Below are positions 7,416 through 17,336 of a stretch of DNA of 64,000 nt, in pieces. Numbering within the stretch: the first letter of the stretch is position 1; each line of letters begins with the position of its first letter. The stretch lies in NCBI RefSeq assembly GCF_035958815.1, contig NZ_CP108383.1:8432001-8496000 (forward strand), written 5' to 3'. A model generated the notes under the pieces. The model did not search any database. It saw nothing but the letters and a program-made list of their open reading frames with translations, and had not been told where the DNA came from. Made by a program: the position numbers and the translations under genes. This DNA is from Nocardia sp. NBC_01327 (GTDB lineage: Bacteria; Actinomycetota; Actinomycetes; Mycobacteriales; Mycobacteriaceae).

Positions 7416-8525
7416 ATGGAACAGAACACGCTCAAACGGCGCGGCACCGGCCTGATCGGGGCCGACCCGGAGCTCGCCTCACCCGGATACACGCTGTACG
7501 CGCCGCTGGCGGGGCGCGGCGTGGTCGACCTGGTCGATCTCGAGGGTGCACTCGCGCACCGGTGGGAGTTGCCGTATCGGCCGGGGCGGCACGCCCGCAT
7601 ACTCCCGGGCGGCGTGCTCGCGTACAGCGGTGCGACGCTGGAGATTCCGCCGCTGTTCGCCATGTGGCGCAAGTACAGCGGCGGGTCCATGGGCAAATAC
7701 GATCCGAATGGCGTGCTGCTCACGGAGTTCCGCGACAACCTGCAGCACCACGACGCGCACCACTACGACGACGGCCGCATCCTCTACACCGCGGTCGAGC
7801 CGCAGACCGGCGCGGCGGCGGCGCGGATCCAGGGCGGCGTGCCGGGCACCGAGGCCGACGGCATCGTGTGGACCGACGTCATCCGGGAGGTCGCGGCAGA
7901 CGGGACGCCGCTGTGGGAATGGCAGACGTTCGAACACCTCGATCCCGCGGATTTCGGTCTGCAACCGCACTATTGGCGCGAGCACTGGCCGCTCATCAAC
8001 AGCGTGCACCCGCTCGACGAGCACACGGTGGTGGCGAGTCTGCGCAGTGTGTCCGCGGTCATCACCATCGACCGCCGCACGGGGAAGTACACCATCCTCG
8101 CCGATCGCAACACCCTCGCACAGCAGCATCACGCCACCCCGCTGGACAACGGCAGAATTCTGATCTTCGACAACGGCACCTTCCGCACGGGCGAATCGGT
8201 GACCTTCAGCAGAGTCATCGAAATCGACCCTGCCACAGGCGAAATCGGCTGGAAGTACCAGGATTCCCCGCGCGAGGCGTTCTTCACGCCGTTCATGGGC
8301 GGCGCGCAGCGACTGCCCAATGGCAATACCCTCATCACCGAGGCCGCATTCGGCAGGATCTTCGAAGTTACTGCAGCACACCAGATCTGCTGGGAGTACG
8401 TGGTGCCATCGTTCACCGAATACCCGGATCCCGATACCGCGCAGGTCTTTCCGGGAATCTCCAATGCCATCTTCCGCGCCTACCGCTACCAGGCGCAGGA
8501 CATCCCCTGGCTGGCAACACGATGA
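7416..8525 (+). CDS. arylsulfotransferase-family protein (PF14269-like)
   Basis: 369 residues, with ATG 4 nt after AGGAGG. The sequence shows successive beta-propeller-like blades with HHDAHHYDDGRILY, INSVHPLDEHTVVASLRS, QHHATPLDNGRILIFDNG and GGAQRLPNGNTLITEA, the pattern of the arylsulfotransferase_2 family. Such proteins are annotated as moving sulfate between phenolic compounds, but most actinobacterial members are uncharacterised. No signal peptide is visible, so a cytoplasmic location is likely. The stop overlaps the start of the permease gene as ATGA, so the two are co-translated. The pair is probably repressed by the divergent XRE-cupin protein. Confidence 0.7.
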   Translation: MEQNTLKRRGTGLIGADPELASPGYTLYAPLAGRGVVDLVDLEGALAHRWELPYRPGRHARILPGGVLAYSGATLEIPPLFAMWRKYSGGSMGKYDPNGVLLTEFRDNLQHHDAHHYDDGRILYTAVEPQTGAAAARIQGGVPGTEADGIVWTDVIREVAADGTPLWEWQTFEHLDPADFGLQPHYWREHWPLINSVHPLDEHTVVASLRSVSAVITIDRRTGKYTILADRNTLAQQHHATPLDNGRILIFDNGTFRTGESVTFSRVIEIDPATGEIGWKYQDSPREAFFTPFMGGAQRLPNGNTLITEAAFGRIFEVTAAHQICWEYVVPSFTEYPDPDTAQVFPGISNAIFRAYRYQAQDIPWLATR

Positions 8526-9844
8526 CACGCGTCGACACCGAAGTTCATCCGGTGGACGAGGTCCCGCGCCCGGCGCGCGCCCTCGTCGCCGCCGTCCAGC
8601 ACCTGGTGGTGATGATCGCAACGCCCATCACCTCGGTGCTGCTGATCAGCCACAGCCTGCACCTGGACGACGGCACCGCCCGCGCCCTGCTCAGCGCGAC
8701 CCTGCTGTGCAGCGGTATCGGGACGATCCTGCAGTCCGGCGGCCGCTTCGGGCTAGGCGCCGGCCTGCCGTTCGTCATGCTGCCCGGTGGTGCGGCGGTC
8801 GTACTGTTCATTCAGATTGCGCAGCAGTCGAATCCGGCCACCGCGAGCGGCGCGGTCATTCTCACCGCGGTCGCGGGCATACTGCTGGTTCCGGTGGCGC
8901 GCAGGCTCGTCACCCGGCTGCCCGCCGTGGTGATCGCGAGCATGGTGGTGGTCATCGGCGTGAATCTGGTGAAGGTGGCCGGAAATCTGATCACCGCGCC
9001 GGACGGTCATCCGGCGATCTCCGCGGTGCTGCTGGCCGTGATCACCATTGCGGCCACGGTGCTCGCGCATCGCTTCCTGCCACCAGGCTGGCGCAGACTG
9101 TCGGTGCTGCTGGGACTGCTGCTCGGCACCGCGGTGGCCGCGGCCATCGGGCAGTTCCACCTGCAATCGGGTTCCGGCCTGATCCAGACTCCGCAGCTGT
9201 TCCCTTTCGGCACACCGACTTTCGATCTGCTCGCGGCGGTGCCGCTGCTGGTCTTCGGCATCGGTTCGATGGCGGAGGCCGCCGGGCAGACGACACTCAA
9301 TGCCGAAGTCGTCGGCAAGAAGATCGATACCGCGGCGACGGTGGGCCGCACCATTCGCGGCGATGCCGTGACCTCGCTGCTGTCCGGCGCACTCGGCGGC
9401 GCGACCATGGTGACCAGCGGCGAGAATATCGGGCTCATCCAGCTCACCGGGGTGCGCAGCCGGTACGTCACGGCGCTGACCGGCGTACTGCTGGCGATCG
9501 CGGCCTTCTTCGCGCCGATCGGCCGGCTGGTGAACTCACTGCCCGGCCCGGTGATCGGCGGTACCGCCGCCATCGCCTTCGCCATGATCGTCGCCTCCGG
9601 CATCGGCATGTTCGAACGCGTCGATATGCGCAATGACGGTGTCCTGATCACCGCGACGGCCGCGCTGACGGCAGGGCTGCTGCCGATCCTCACACCCGGT
9701 CTCTACCAGAGCTTTCCGGCCGATCTGCGGCTATTGCTCGGCAGTGGCGTGACCATGTCCGCGGTGGTCGGTGTGGTCGTGCACCTGCTCTTCGCCCGAA
9801 TCAGTGCACGCCCTCCATATGACGGGTCACCCACGGAGCGATAG
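8522..9844 (+). CDS. NCS2-family nucleobase (uracil/xanthine-type) permease
   Basis: 440 residues with about 12-14 hydrophobic segments. GENIGLIQLTGVRSR fits the NAT signature of NCS2 transporters (Q/E/P-N-x-G-x(4)-T), and GAGLPFVMLPGG fits the conserved region of the transport core. It imports a purine or pyrimidine base with H+ or Na+; the exact substrate cannot be told. The start at 8522 overlaps the preceding stop by 4 bp. The last 44 bp overlap the 3' end of the convergent POT transporter gene. Pairing with an arylsulfotransferase-like protein and a cupin-type sensor suggests uptake and processing of a common heterocyclic compound (inference). Confidence 0.88.
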   Translation: MTRVDTEVHPVDEVPRPARALVAAVQHLVVMIATPITSVLLISHSLHLDDGTARALLSATLLCSGIGTILQSGGRFGLGAGLPFVMLPGGAAVVLFIQIAQQSNPATASGAVILTAVAGILLVPVARRLVTRLPAVVIASMVVVIGVNLVKVAGNLITAPDGHPAISAVLLAVITIAATVLAHRFLPPGWRRLSVLLGLLLGTAVAAAIGQFHLQSGSGLIQTPQLFPFGTPTFDLLAAVPLLVFGIGSMAEAAGQTTLNAEVVGKKIDTAATVGRTIRGDAVTSLLSGALGGATMVTSGENIGLIQLTGVRSRYVTALTGVLLAIAAFFAPIGRLVNSLPGPVIGGTAAIAFAMIVASGIGMFERVDMRNDGVLITATAALTAGLLPILTPGLYQSFPADLRLLLGSGVTMSAVVGVVVHLLFARISARPPYDGSPTER

Positions 9845-11267
9845 CCAGCACCCCGAAGCCCACCAGGACCGCCACCAGCCCGGTGATACCGAAGTACGCC
9901 AGTTCCCGGGACGGGTCGTAGAACTTGGAGAGCACACCCGACATCGAGGTGCCGATACCGACCGAGAAGAAATACAGGGCCATCATCTGGGCGCGAAAAG
10001 CATTGGGCGCCAGCTTGGTCGTGACCGCCAGGCCGATCGGCGAGAGCAGCAGTTCCGAGATGGCGAAGCCGCCGAGCACCGCGAAGACGAACAGAATCGG
10101 CACGGACTTGCCCTCGGTGCCGGAGAAGATCGCGAAAAGCATGAAGGCCGCACCCATTCCGAGCACGCCGAGCGCGAACTTGTGCGGGGTGCTCGGCGCG
10201 CGATTGCCCAGCCGGGTCCACATGATCGCGAACAGCGGCGAGAGCGCGATGATCCACACCGGTTCCATGGAGCCGATCCAGTTGGACGGCGCGGTCCAGC
10301 CGAAGACGTTCCAGTCGATCCGCTCATCGGAGTACACGGCCAGCACGGTGAAGATCTGCTGGAACAGCGACCAGAACACCGCGTTCGCGATGAACAGCGG
10401 AATGAAGGCGCGCACCCGGACGCGCTCGGTGGGTTCGACTTTCGAGCTGGTCAGCATGATGGCGAAGTACGCGATCGAGGCCACCACGATCAAGCCGGTG
10501 GTCGCGTTCGGCAGATTCGACAGCGTCAGCAGACCGGTCAGCGCTGCCACGGCGACCAGCGCCGCGAACACCACGACGGCGGCGATGGACTTCGGAATCG
10601 CGGTGCGCGGCAACGGGTTCGGCACATCCCGGCCGTGGTCGCCGAGATTGCGGCGGAACACCACATACTGCGTCAGGCCCAGCGCCATGCCGATCGCCGC
10701 CGCGCCGAAGCCGTAGTGGAAGCCCACATGATCCTGCAGTAGACCGGTGAGCAGCGGTCCCGCGAACGCACCGAGGTTGATGCCCAGATAGAACAGCGTG
10801 AAACCGCCGTCGGCGCGCGCATCACCCTTGTCGTACAGGGTGCCCAGCAGCGACGAGGCATTGGCCTTCAGCGCACCGGAACCCAGCGCCACCAGCACCA
10901 GGCCGACACCGACACCGGTCAACCCGGGCAGGACCGCCAGCGCGATATGACCCGCCATGACGACCACGCCGCCGTAGAACACGGTGCGCTCGGAGCCCAG
11001 CACCCGGTCGGCGATCCAGCCACCGAGCACCGTGGAGAGATAGACGAGACCACCGTAGGCGCCGACAATGCCGGTGGCCGTGCTCTTCTCCAGGCCCAGA
11101 CCGCCGTCGGCGGTCGTGTAGTAGAGGTAGTAGCCCAGGATGGTGACCATGCCGTAGAACGAGAACCGTTCCCACAGCTCGACGCCGAACAGATTCGCCA
11201 GACCGATGGGATGACCGAACAGGGTCCGTTCGGAGACCGGTTTCGCGTGGTGAGCTACCTCTGACAT
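9801..11267 (-). CDS. POT/PTR family proton-dependent oligopeptide transporter
   Basis: 488 residues with about 14 membrane segments. ELWERFSFYGM near residue 30 is the E-x-x-E-R-F-x-x-Y-G proton-coupling signature of POT transporters, and FYLGINLGAFAGPLL is the second family signature. It brings di- and tripeptides into the cell with protons. The start is the ATG at 11265-11267. The 3' end overlaps the convergent permease gene by 44 bp. It stands alone with a 349-bp upstream gap, so it is probably a single transcription unit. Confidence 0.92.
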   Translation of the reverse strand: MSEVAHHAKPVSERTLFGHPIGLANLFGVELWERFSFYGMVTILGYYLYYTTADGGLGLEKSTATGIVGAYGGLVYLSTVLGGWIADRVLGSERTVFYGGVVVMAGHIALAVLPGLTGVGVGLVLVALGSGALKANASSLLGTLYDKGDARADGGFTLFYLGINLGAFAGPLLTGLLQDHVGFHYGFGAAAIGMALGLTQYVVFRRNLGDHGRDVPNPLPRTAIPKSIAAVVVFAALVAVAALTGLLTLSNLPNATTGLIVVASIAYFAIMLTSSKVEPTERVRVRAFIPLFIANAVFWSLFQQIFTVLAVYSDERIDWNVFGWTAPSNWIGSMEPVWIIALSPLFAIMWTRLGNRAPSTPHKFALGVLGMGAAFMLFAIFSGTEGKSVPILFVFAVLGGFAISELLLSPIGLAVTTKLAPNAFRAQMMALYFFSVGIGTSMSGVLSKFYDPSRELAYFGITGLVAVLVGFGVLAIAPWVTRHMEGVH

Positions 11268-11616
11268 GAACCAGACCCTCCCATATTGGGCAATCTGACA
11301 GCAACCTCAACTGTTGACCCGCGTCACAAACTCCAGAGCAAATGCACAGGTCAAAGCACTCTTGGCAAGGGCCTTCAGTTTGCCAGCCAATGGCCCCACC
11401 ACGAGCCCTGACCAGCGGCGAGTCGCTCTCGAACGGGATATGCCCGGTTTACCTGGTTCGAATCGGAAGCTCGCACGGAAATGCCGTCAGCCCGAATCCG
11501 GAAGCGGGCCGCGGTGATACGACCAGCCACTCGGTACCCGCCGAGATCGCGCGGCCGCATACGCCGGCTTCCGTCGGCCGGACCGCCCGAGCACCGCGAC
11601 CGAGGTTGGATGCGGT
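11268..11616. other. intergenic region upstream of the POT transporter
   Basis: 349 bp between the POT start and the ppx2 stop. It should hold the POT promoter and the ppx2-operon terminator. I see no strong inverted repeat, RNA gene or supported ORF. Confidence 0.4.
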
Positions 11617-12576
11617 TCAGGCGATGGAGAGGGCGATGCCGTCCAGGATGTCGTGCTCACTGATGATCAGCTCGGAGATTCCGGCTCGGCGGGCCAGCTC
11701 GTCGGCCAGCACCTCGGCGATCACCGCACCGCCGCCGATCACATCGACCCGGCCGGGATGCATGGGACCCAGTGCGGCGCGCTCATCGTGACTCATGCCG
11801 ATCAGCAGATCGCTCACCCGGCGCACCTCGCTCAGCGGCAGGCGGGTGAGATGCACCTTCTCCGAATCGTATTCGGGCAGGTCGAGTGCGACCGCGGCCA
11901 GCGTGGTCATGGTTCCGGCCACGCCCACCCAGGTGCGCGCCCGCTCCACCGGCACCACGCCGAAGGCCTGCGCCAAACGCTCGGAGGCGAAGAAGCGCGC
12001 CGACGCGACCTCCTCGCGCGTGGGCGGATTGCCGAGCAGGCAGCGTTCGGTGATCCGCACACAGCCGATATCGGCCGAATACGCGGACTGCACGCCGTCA
12101 CTGTCGCCCAGCACCACCTCGGTGGATCCGCCGCCCAGATCGACGACCACGAAAGGGCCGTCTTCGCTGGACAATTCGCCGACCGCACCGGCGAAGGACA
12201 GCCGCGCCTCCTCGTCGCCGGTAATGACCTCGGCCTGCGCGCCCTCCACGACCCGGCCGAGTTCGACGCCCGTCATGGTGAAGAAGTCCTCGCGATTGCT
12301 CGCGTCCCGGGTCGCGGAGGTGGCGGTCATCCGCACCCGCGCGACACCGTGCTCGATCATGAGATCCACATAGTCGTGCAGTGCGACCCGGGTGCGCTCG
12401 ATGGCTTCGGGATTCAGCGCACCGGTGGCGTCCACGCCCTGGCCGAGCCGGACGATCCGCATTTCCCGATGCACATCGGTGAGATGCGCGCCGCGCGTCT
12501 CATCCCGGGTGGCATCGGCGATCAGTAGTCGAATGGAGTTGGTGCCGCAATCGACGGCGGCGATCCGTTCACTCAT
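11617..12576 (-). CDS. ppx2: Ppx/GppA-family phosphatase (exopolyphosphatase)
   Basis: 319 residues. The N-terminal DCGTNSIRLLIAD is the phosphate-1 loop of the ASKHA fold, and VVDLGGGSTEVVLGD near residue 145 is the second nucleotide/phosphate loop. Family members hydrolyse inorganic polyphosphate or pppGpp. The short form without a C-terminal HD domain matches the mycobacterial Ppx2 (Rv1026) type, and the position, last in a run eno, ftsB-like, DUF501, ppx2, is the same as in M. tuberculosis. The start ATG shares one base with the TAA of the DUF501 gene. A link to the stringent response is known for the family, not seen here. Confidence 0.88.
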   Translation of the reverse strand: MSERIAAVDCGTNSIRLLIADATRDETRGAHLTDVHREMRIVRLGQGVDATGALNPEAIERTRVALHDYVDLMIEHGVARVRMTATSATRDASNREDFFTMTGVELGRVVEGAQAEVITGDEEARLSFAGAVGELSSEDGPFVVVDLGGGSTEVVLGDSDGVQSAYSADIGCVRITERCLLGNPPTREEVASARFFASERLAQAFGVVPVERARTWVGVAGTMTTLAAVALDLPEYDSEKVHLTRLPLSEVRRVSDLLIGMSHDERAALGPMHPGRVDVIGGGAVIAEVLADELARRAGISELIISEHDILDGIALSIA

Positions 12577-13133
12577 TACGCACCTTCTGAGTTCGCCTCG
12601 TGGTCCGCACCGGCCGGGTACTTCGGCCAGTCTGCCGGAATCGCCTTGCCGCGCAACCCGTGTTCGGCGGCGGCGGCTACCGCCTCGTCACCGAGCGGGT
12701 TCACCCCCGGACCCTTGGCCAGCGAATGGGCGATGAGGACATGCAGGCATTTGACCCGATCCGGCATACCGCCACCGGCGAAATCCGTGCCGAGATCCTC
12801 GATGGCATTGCGCTCGGCCAGGTAGCTCTCGTACGCGGCGCGGTACCCGGCGGCCAATTCGGTGTCGTGGGTGAGCCGTTCGGTCATATCGCGCATGAGA
12901 CCCGTGGTCTCCAACCGGCTGGCCTCGGCGGTGAGCCGCGGATCGGTCAGGTAGTACAGGGTCGGAAAGGGCGTGCCGTCGGGCAGTTTCGGCGCGGTCT
13001 TCACGACCGCGGGCAGCCCGTCCGGGGTGTGGTACGCGATGGCGAGTACGCCGCGCGGCTCCCGGCCCAGCTGCTTGGCGACGATCTCGAGATCCCGCTC
13101 GCTGGGCTGACCGGGGTTCTCGGATGTGGTCAC
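12576..13133 (-). CDS. DUF501 family protein (Rv1025-like)
   Basis: 185 residues from a GTG at 13131-13133 that overlaps the TGA of the FtsB-like gene as GTGA. Conserved DUF501 blocks are visible: KQLGREPRGVLAIAYHTPDG, FPTLYYLTDP, ASRLETTGLMRDM and CLHVLIAHSLAKGPGVNPLGDE. No signal peptide or membrane segment. The function of the family is unknown. Its constant place between a cell-division coiled-coil protein and an exopolyphosphatase across actinobacteria suggests a housekeeping role. It is tightly coupled at both ends (4 bp upstream, 1 bp downstream). Confidence 0.88.
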   Translation of the reverse strand: MTTSENPGQPSERDLEIVAKQLGREPRGVLAIAYHTPDGLPAVVKTAPKLPDGTPFPTLYYLTDPRLTAEASRLETTGLMRDMTERLTHDTELAAGYRAAYESYLAERNAIEDLGTDFAGGGMPDRVKCLHVLIAHSLAKGPGVNPLGDEAVAAAAEHGLRGKAIPADWPKYPAGADHEANSEGA

Positions 13134-13783
13134 CTGGGTTGTCCTTCCTCGACTGGGGCAGGCGGATTCGGCGGTGGTGGCGCCGGATCCGCGGGTGGGG
13201 CGGCGGCGGGTTGCGGCGCGGAAATACTGCGCCACAGCTCCGTGTACCAGGGGTCCGGTTCCCGTGCCTTCGCGGGCTGGGTCGGAATGGCCGGCTGGTC
13301 TATGCCGGGAATCTGCACGATATAGGGGGTTTCGCCGGGCATGACCAGCCGCAGCCGGTCGCGCGCCTCGGACTTGATGTAGGCCGGATCCTGTTGCTGC
13401 GCACGGCGATCACGCAGGCGCGCCACATCGTCCTGCAATTGCTCACGCTGCGAGGCGAGTTCGGCGGCATCGGCGCGCTGGGTGAAATACGTGCGCAGCG
13501 GCACCGCCAGGGTGAGTGCGAGCCCGCACAGCACCGCGGCCAGCAGCACGGCGCGACCGGTGGACATGCCGAGGATCTGGCGTTCGTGCCGTTCGGATTT
13601 CGCCCGCGCGGTGCGCTTCGAGGTGGCCGCCTTCGCGGCCGAACGACGCTTGGGAGCGCCGCCGCCGGAAGCGGAAGCGGCGGGTTCGGCCCGCTTGGCA
13701 CTGGTTCGAGGCTTGGCGGTGCGCGACGGGCGGCGGTCACCGCGTCCTGCCGGACTGGTTCCGCGCGCCCGTCGCTCCGTCAT
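13130..13783 (-). CDS. FtsB/DivIC-like septum formation initiator
   Basis: 217 residues. A basic, Ala/Lys-rich cytoplasmic N-terminus (about 70 residues) is followed by one membrane segment (AVLLAAVLCGLALTLAVPL), a coiled coil (ELASQREQLQDDVARLRDRR), the family block DPAYIKSEARDRLRLVMPGE, and a Pro-rich extracytoplasmic tail. The architecture and place downstream of enolase match the FtsB/DivIC homologue of mycobacteria (Rv1024), which joins the divisome with FtsQ/FtsL-type proteins. The long basic N-terminus is common in actinobacteria. It starts 50 bp after eno and overlaps DUF501 by 4 bp, so it is probably co-transcribed with both. Confidence 0.85.
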   Translation of the reverse strand: MTERRARGTSPAGRGDRRPSRTAKPRTSAKRAEPAASASGGGAPKRRSAAKAATSKRTARAKSERHERQILGMSTGRAVLLAAVLCGLALTLAVPLRTYFTQRADAAELASQREQLQDDVARLRDRRAQQQDPAYIKSEARDRLRLVMPGETPYIVQIPGIDQPAIPTQPAKAREPDPWYTELWRSISAPQPAAAPPADPAPPPPNPPAPVEEGQPR

Positions 13784-13833
13784 TTCACACCCCGAAACTC
13801 AGCCGATTGTCCCAACCTTCGGGGATCGATTAT

Positions 13834-15183
<1,350 letters not shown>

Positions 15184-15294
15184 CTAACGTGTAGATGCTG
15201 ATGGGACACATCCCCCCGTCAGCCTCGCACCCCCACACGCGGCCTCGCACTCCCGGTGACCGCGTGTCGCGGTGTGAGCGACCCTAATTCGAGG

Positions 15295-16035
15295 TCAGGC
15301 CCGGCGGCCGACGCTGTACGCGGCGGCGCGGTAGCGGACCGTGCTCATGTAGGTCGTGGACTGGTTGTAGGTGAGCAGCGCCTGCTGCCAGCCGGGGGCG
15401 CCGGTGAGGTCGCCGCCGCTGGCGCACAGGTAGCGCGCCGCGGTCAGCGCCGCATCGTCGATATTGTCCGGATCGGCGATACCGTCGCCGTTCGCGTCCA
15501 TGCCCCAGCGCTGCCAGGTCTCCGGGATGAACTGGAACGGGCCCATGGCTCGCACGGGATTGCCGTCGGCGTCCAAGATCTTGGCGACGCCGGGCGAACC
15601 GTCCAGGGCGCGGCCCCGGATCGGCGGCGTCACCTTGCCGTCGTCGGCGACATGCGCCCCGCTGTGCGTGCCGTGCTGACTCTCGACGCTGGCGATGGCG
15701 GCCACGGTGGTCCATCCGATTCCGCATTCCGGGCGCGAGCGCGCCATGAGCGCGGCGGCATATCCGTAGGCCTCCAGCGCAACCACGCCGATGCCGAGCG
15801 TGCCGGATTGCTCCTGCGCCCACGAGTGCAGCTGAATCGCACTGCGCCCCGGCGCATCCAGATCGATGAGCGGCAGCGGCGCGCCGGCACCGGGCGGCAT
15901 GCTGTCCGGGACAGGCGTGAGATTGACTGTGCCGCAACCTGCCAGCAGCACGAGAGCGGCCGCCGTGACCATCAGGCCGGCGCGGTTCAGAGTGGCGCCG
16001 ACACCGGCCTGTTTGGAACGCACTCCATACATCAT
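15295..16035 (-). CDS. lpqU: lytic murein transglycosylase lipoprotein (LpqU-like)
   Basis: 246 residues. A hydrophobic signal segment ends in LVLLAGCG, a lipobox with the modified Cys around residue 34. The rest is an MltB-type SLT_2 domain: IASVESQHGTH contains the catalytic Glu, and AMGPFQFIPETWQRWGMDANGDG is a strong family signature. It cleaves the glycan strands of peptidoglycan from the outer face of the membrane. It lies upstream of eno in the same direction, as Rv1022 lpqU does in M. tuberculosis, with a 174-bp gap that probably holds the eno promoter. Confidence 0.9.
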   Translation of the reverse strand: MMYGVRSKQAGVGATLNRAGLMVTAAALVLLAGCGTVNLTPVPDSMPPGAGAPLPLIDLDAPGRSAIQLHSWAQEQSGTLGIGVVALEAYGYAAALMARSRPECGIGWTTVAAIASVESQHGTHSGAHVADDGKVTPPIRGRALDGSPGVAKILDADGNPVRAMGPFQFIPETWQRWGMDANGDGIADPDNIDDAALTAARYLCASGGDLTGAPGWQQALLTYNQSTTYMSTVRYRAAAYSVGRRA

Positions 16036-16160
16036 CCAGGTAGTTCGGTTTTCCCTCCACGAACGTGAACGGACGCTCGTTCGAGTCGCCCTGATCGATA
16101 CGGGTCGGTTACCCTCCCGGCTAGTCTTTGATACTTATCAGCTATCGCTAGACACGCCCA

Positions 16161-16179
16161 TTAGGTAAGCCTTGCCAAA
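16161..16179 (+). promoter_or_regulatory. IdeR/DtxR-type iron box
   Basis: TTAGGTAAGCCTTGCCAAA matches the 19-bp actinobacterial consensus TTAGGTTAGSCTAACCTAA at 15 positions, with the left half nearly perfect. It lies about 80 bp upstream of the first gene of the diaminopropionate operon, where a bound Fe(II)-IdeR dimer would block transcription in iron-replete cells. I saw no second box of this quality in the window. Binding is inferred from sequence. Confidence 0.65.
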
Positions 16180-16256
16180 TTTCTCGTTGCCGGATACCTT
16201 CCCTCGGGAAGCTGAAACCCGCATGTCACCCCTGAAGCCAGGAAGGCATCCCCTTG

Positions 16257-17336
16257 GTGAAAAGCGTTCTCTCTGAACGTAAGACGTTTCACCCTTCGGA
16301 ACTCGAACGACGCGAACTCCCGGCCTCCGCCGGACAGGCGGTACGCGCGCTAGCTGATGAGATCGCCATCACACTGGGCCCTAGCCCGGCGATAGCCACC
16401 ACGCTCACCGACCCGGACCTGCTGCACCACATCGACGCCCGCTACCTGGAACTCCCCGAGGCCGTGCACCAGGCCATGCGCCCGCCCGCCACCGATGCGG
16501 GCGTCACAGTTGTCGGCCGGCTACCACTGCGCGACGACGAACTCGGGCACACGCCCCTGGACTGGCGGCAGGCCGCGGCCTGGGCCGGAGACGCCGGGCG
16601 CCGGTCCTCCTCCTACGCTCTCGACATCACCATGCTGCTGCTGGCGCGCTGCGCGGGTGAACCCTTCGGCTGGCAGGGGCAGCAGGGCGGACGGCTGGTC
16701 AACAACATCGTGCCCTCCCCCGGACACGAGCACGAGCAGTCCGGCGCGAGCAGTACCGCGCTGCTGAGCCCGCACTCCGAGGACGCCTTCCATCCGCGGC
16801 GCGCCAATCTGCTGATGCTCGGCTGCCTGCGCAATCCGGATGATGTCGGCACCACCGTCTCCTCGGTGCGGCGGGTGGAACTGGATGCGGCACAACGGGA
16901 ACGGCTCAGCCGGCGCGAGCTGCCCATCCTGCCGGACGTCTCCTACGGCGCCGACTTCCCGGACGAGCCCGCGCCCCCCATCGCCACCCTCGGCGACGAG
17001 GACGGACGGCTGACGCTGCGCTTCGATCCCGCGTACACGCCGCTCGGCGATGCCGATCCCGAATTCCGTTCCGCCTACGACCATTTGGCGGCGGAACTCG
17101 AAAGGGTTTGCATCACCGCCGCTTTGGCCCCCGGAGAACTGCTGCTGGTGGACAATGACGTTGTGGTGCACGGCCGGGTGCCGTTCACCCCCCGCTACAA
17201 CGGCACCGACCGCTGGCTCAAGCGCGTGAACATCCGGCTGCCGCAGCGTCGCCGCGCTGCGGCCGAGACCGCCGAGAGCGGCTACGGCCAGCGGGTGGTG
17301 GCGCCATTCCGGACGATCCGAGGTAACCGCAGGTGA
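16257..17336 (+). CDS. Fe(II)/2-oxoglutarate-dependent amino-acid hydroxylase (VioC/AsnO clade)
   Basis: About 359 residues from a GTG 10 nt after AGGAAGG (a TTG one codon earlier is also possible). The iron-binding facial triad is HSE in SPHSEDAF (about residues 173/175) and the distal His in VVVHGRVPF (about 305). The 2-oxoglutarate-binding Arg lies 14 residues later in GTDRWLKR, the same spacing as in the arginine beta-hydroxylase VioC. The HxE rather than HxD triad is a hallmark of the clavaminate synthase/VioC/AsnO clade, which hydroxylates free amino acids at the beta carbon. It is first in the iron-box operon; its stop overlaps the next start as GTGA. The substrate is unknown; a beta-hydroxylated amino acid as iron ligand would fit. 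Confidence 0.82.
   Translation: MKSVLSERKTFHPSELERRELPASAGQAVRALADEIAITLGPSPAIATTLTDPDLLHHIDARYLELPEAVHQAMRPPATDAGVTVVGRLPLRDDELGHTPLDWRQAAAWAGDAGRRSSSYALDITMLLLARCAGEPFGWQGQQGGRLVNNIVPSPGHEHEQSGASSTALLSPHSEDAFHPRRANLLMLGCLRNPDDVGTTVSSVRRVELDAAQRERLSRRELPILPDVSYGADFPDEPAPPIATLGDEDGRLTLRFDPAYTPLGDADPEFRSAYDHLAAELERVCITAALAPGELLLVDNDVVVHGRVPFTPRYNGTDRWLKRVNIRLPQRRRAAAETAESGYGQRVVAPFRTIRGNRR

Noticed and set aside
7562-8521. 5' extension of the NCS2 permease across the arylsulfotransferase gene
   Set aside because: Arg-rich out-of-frame shadow; the permease starts with ATGA overlap at 8522.
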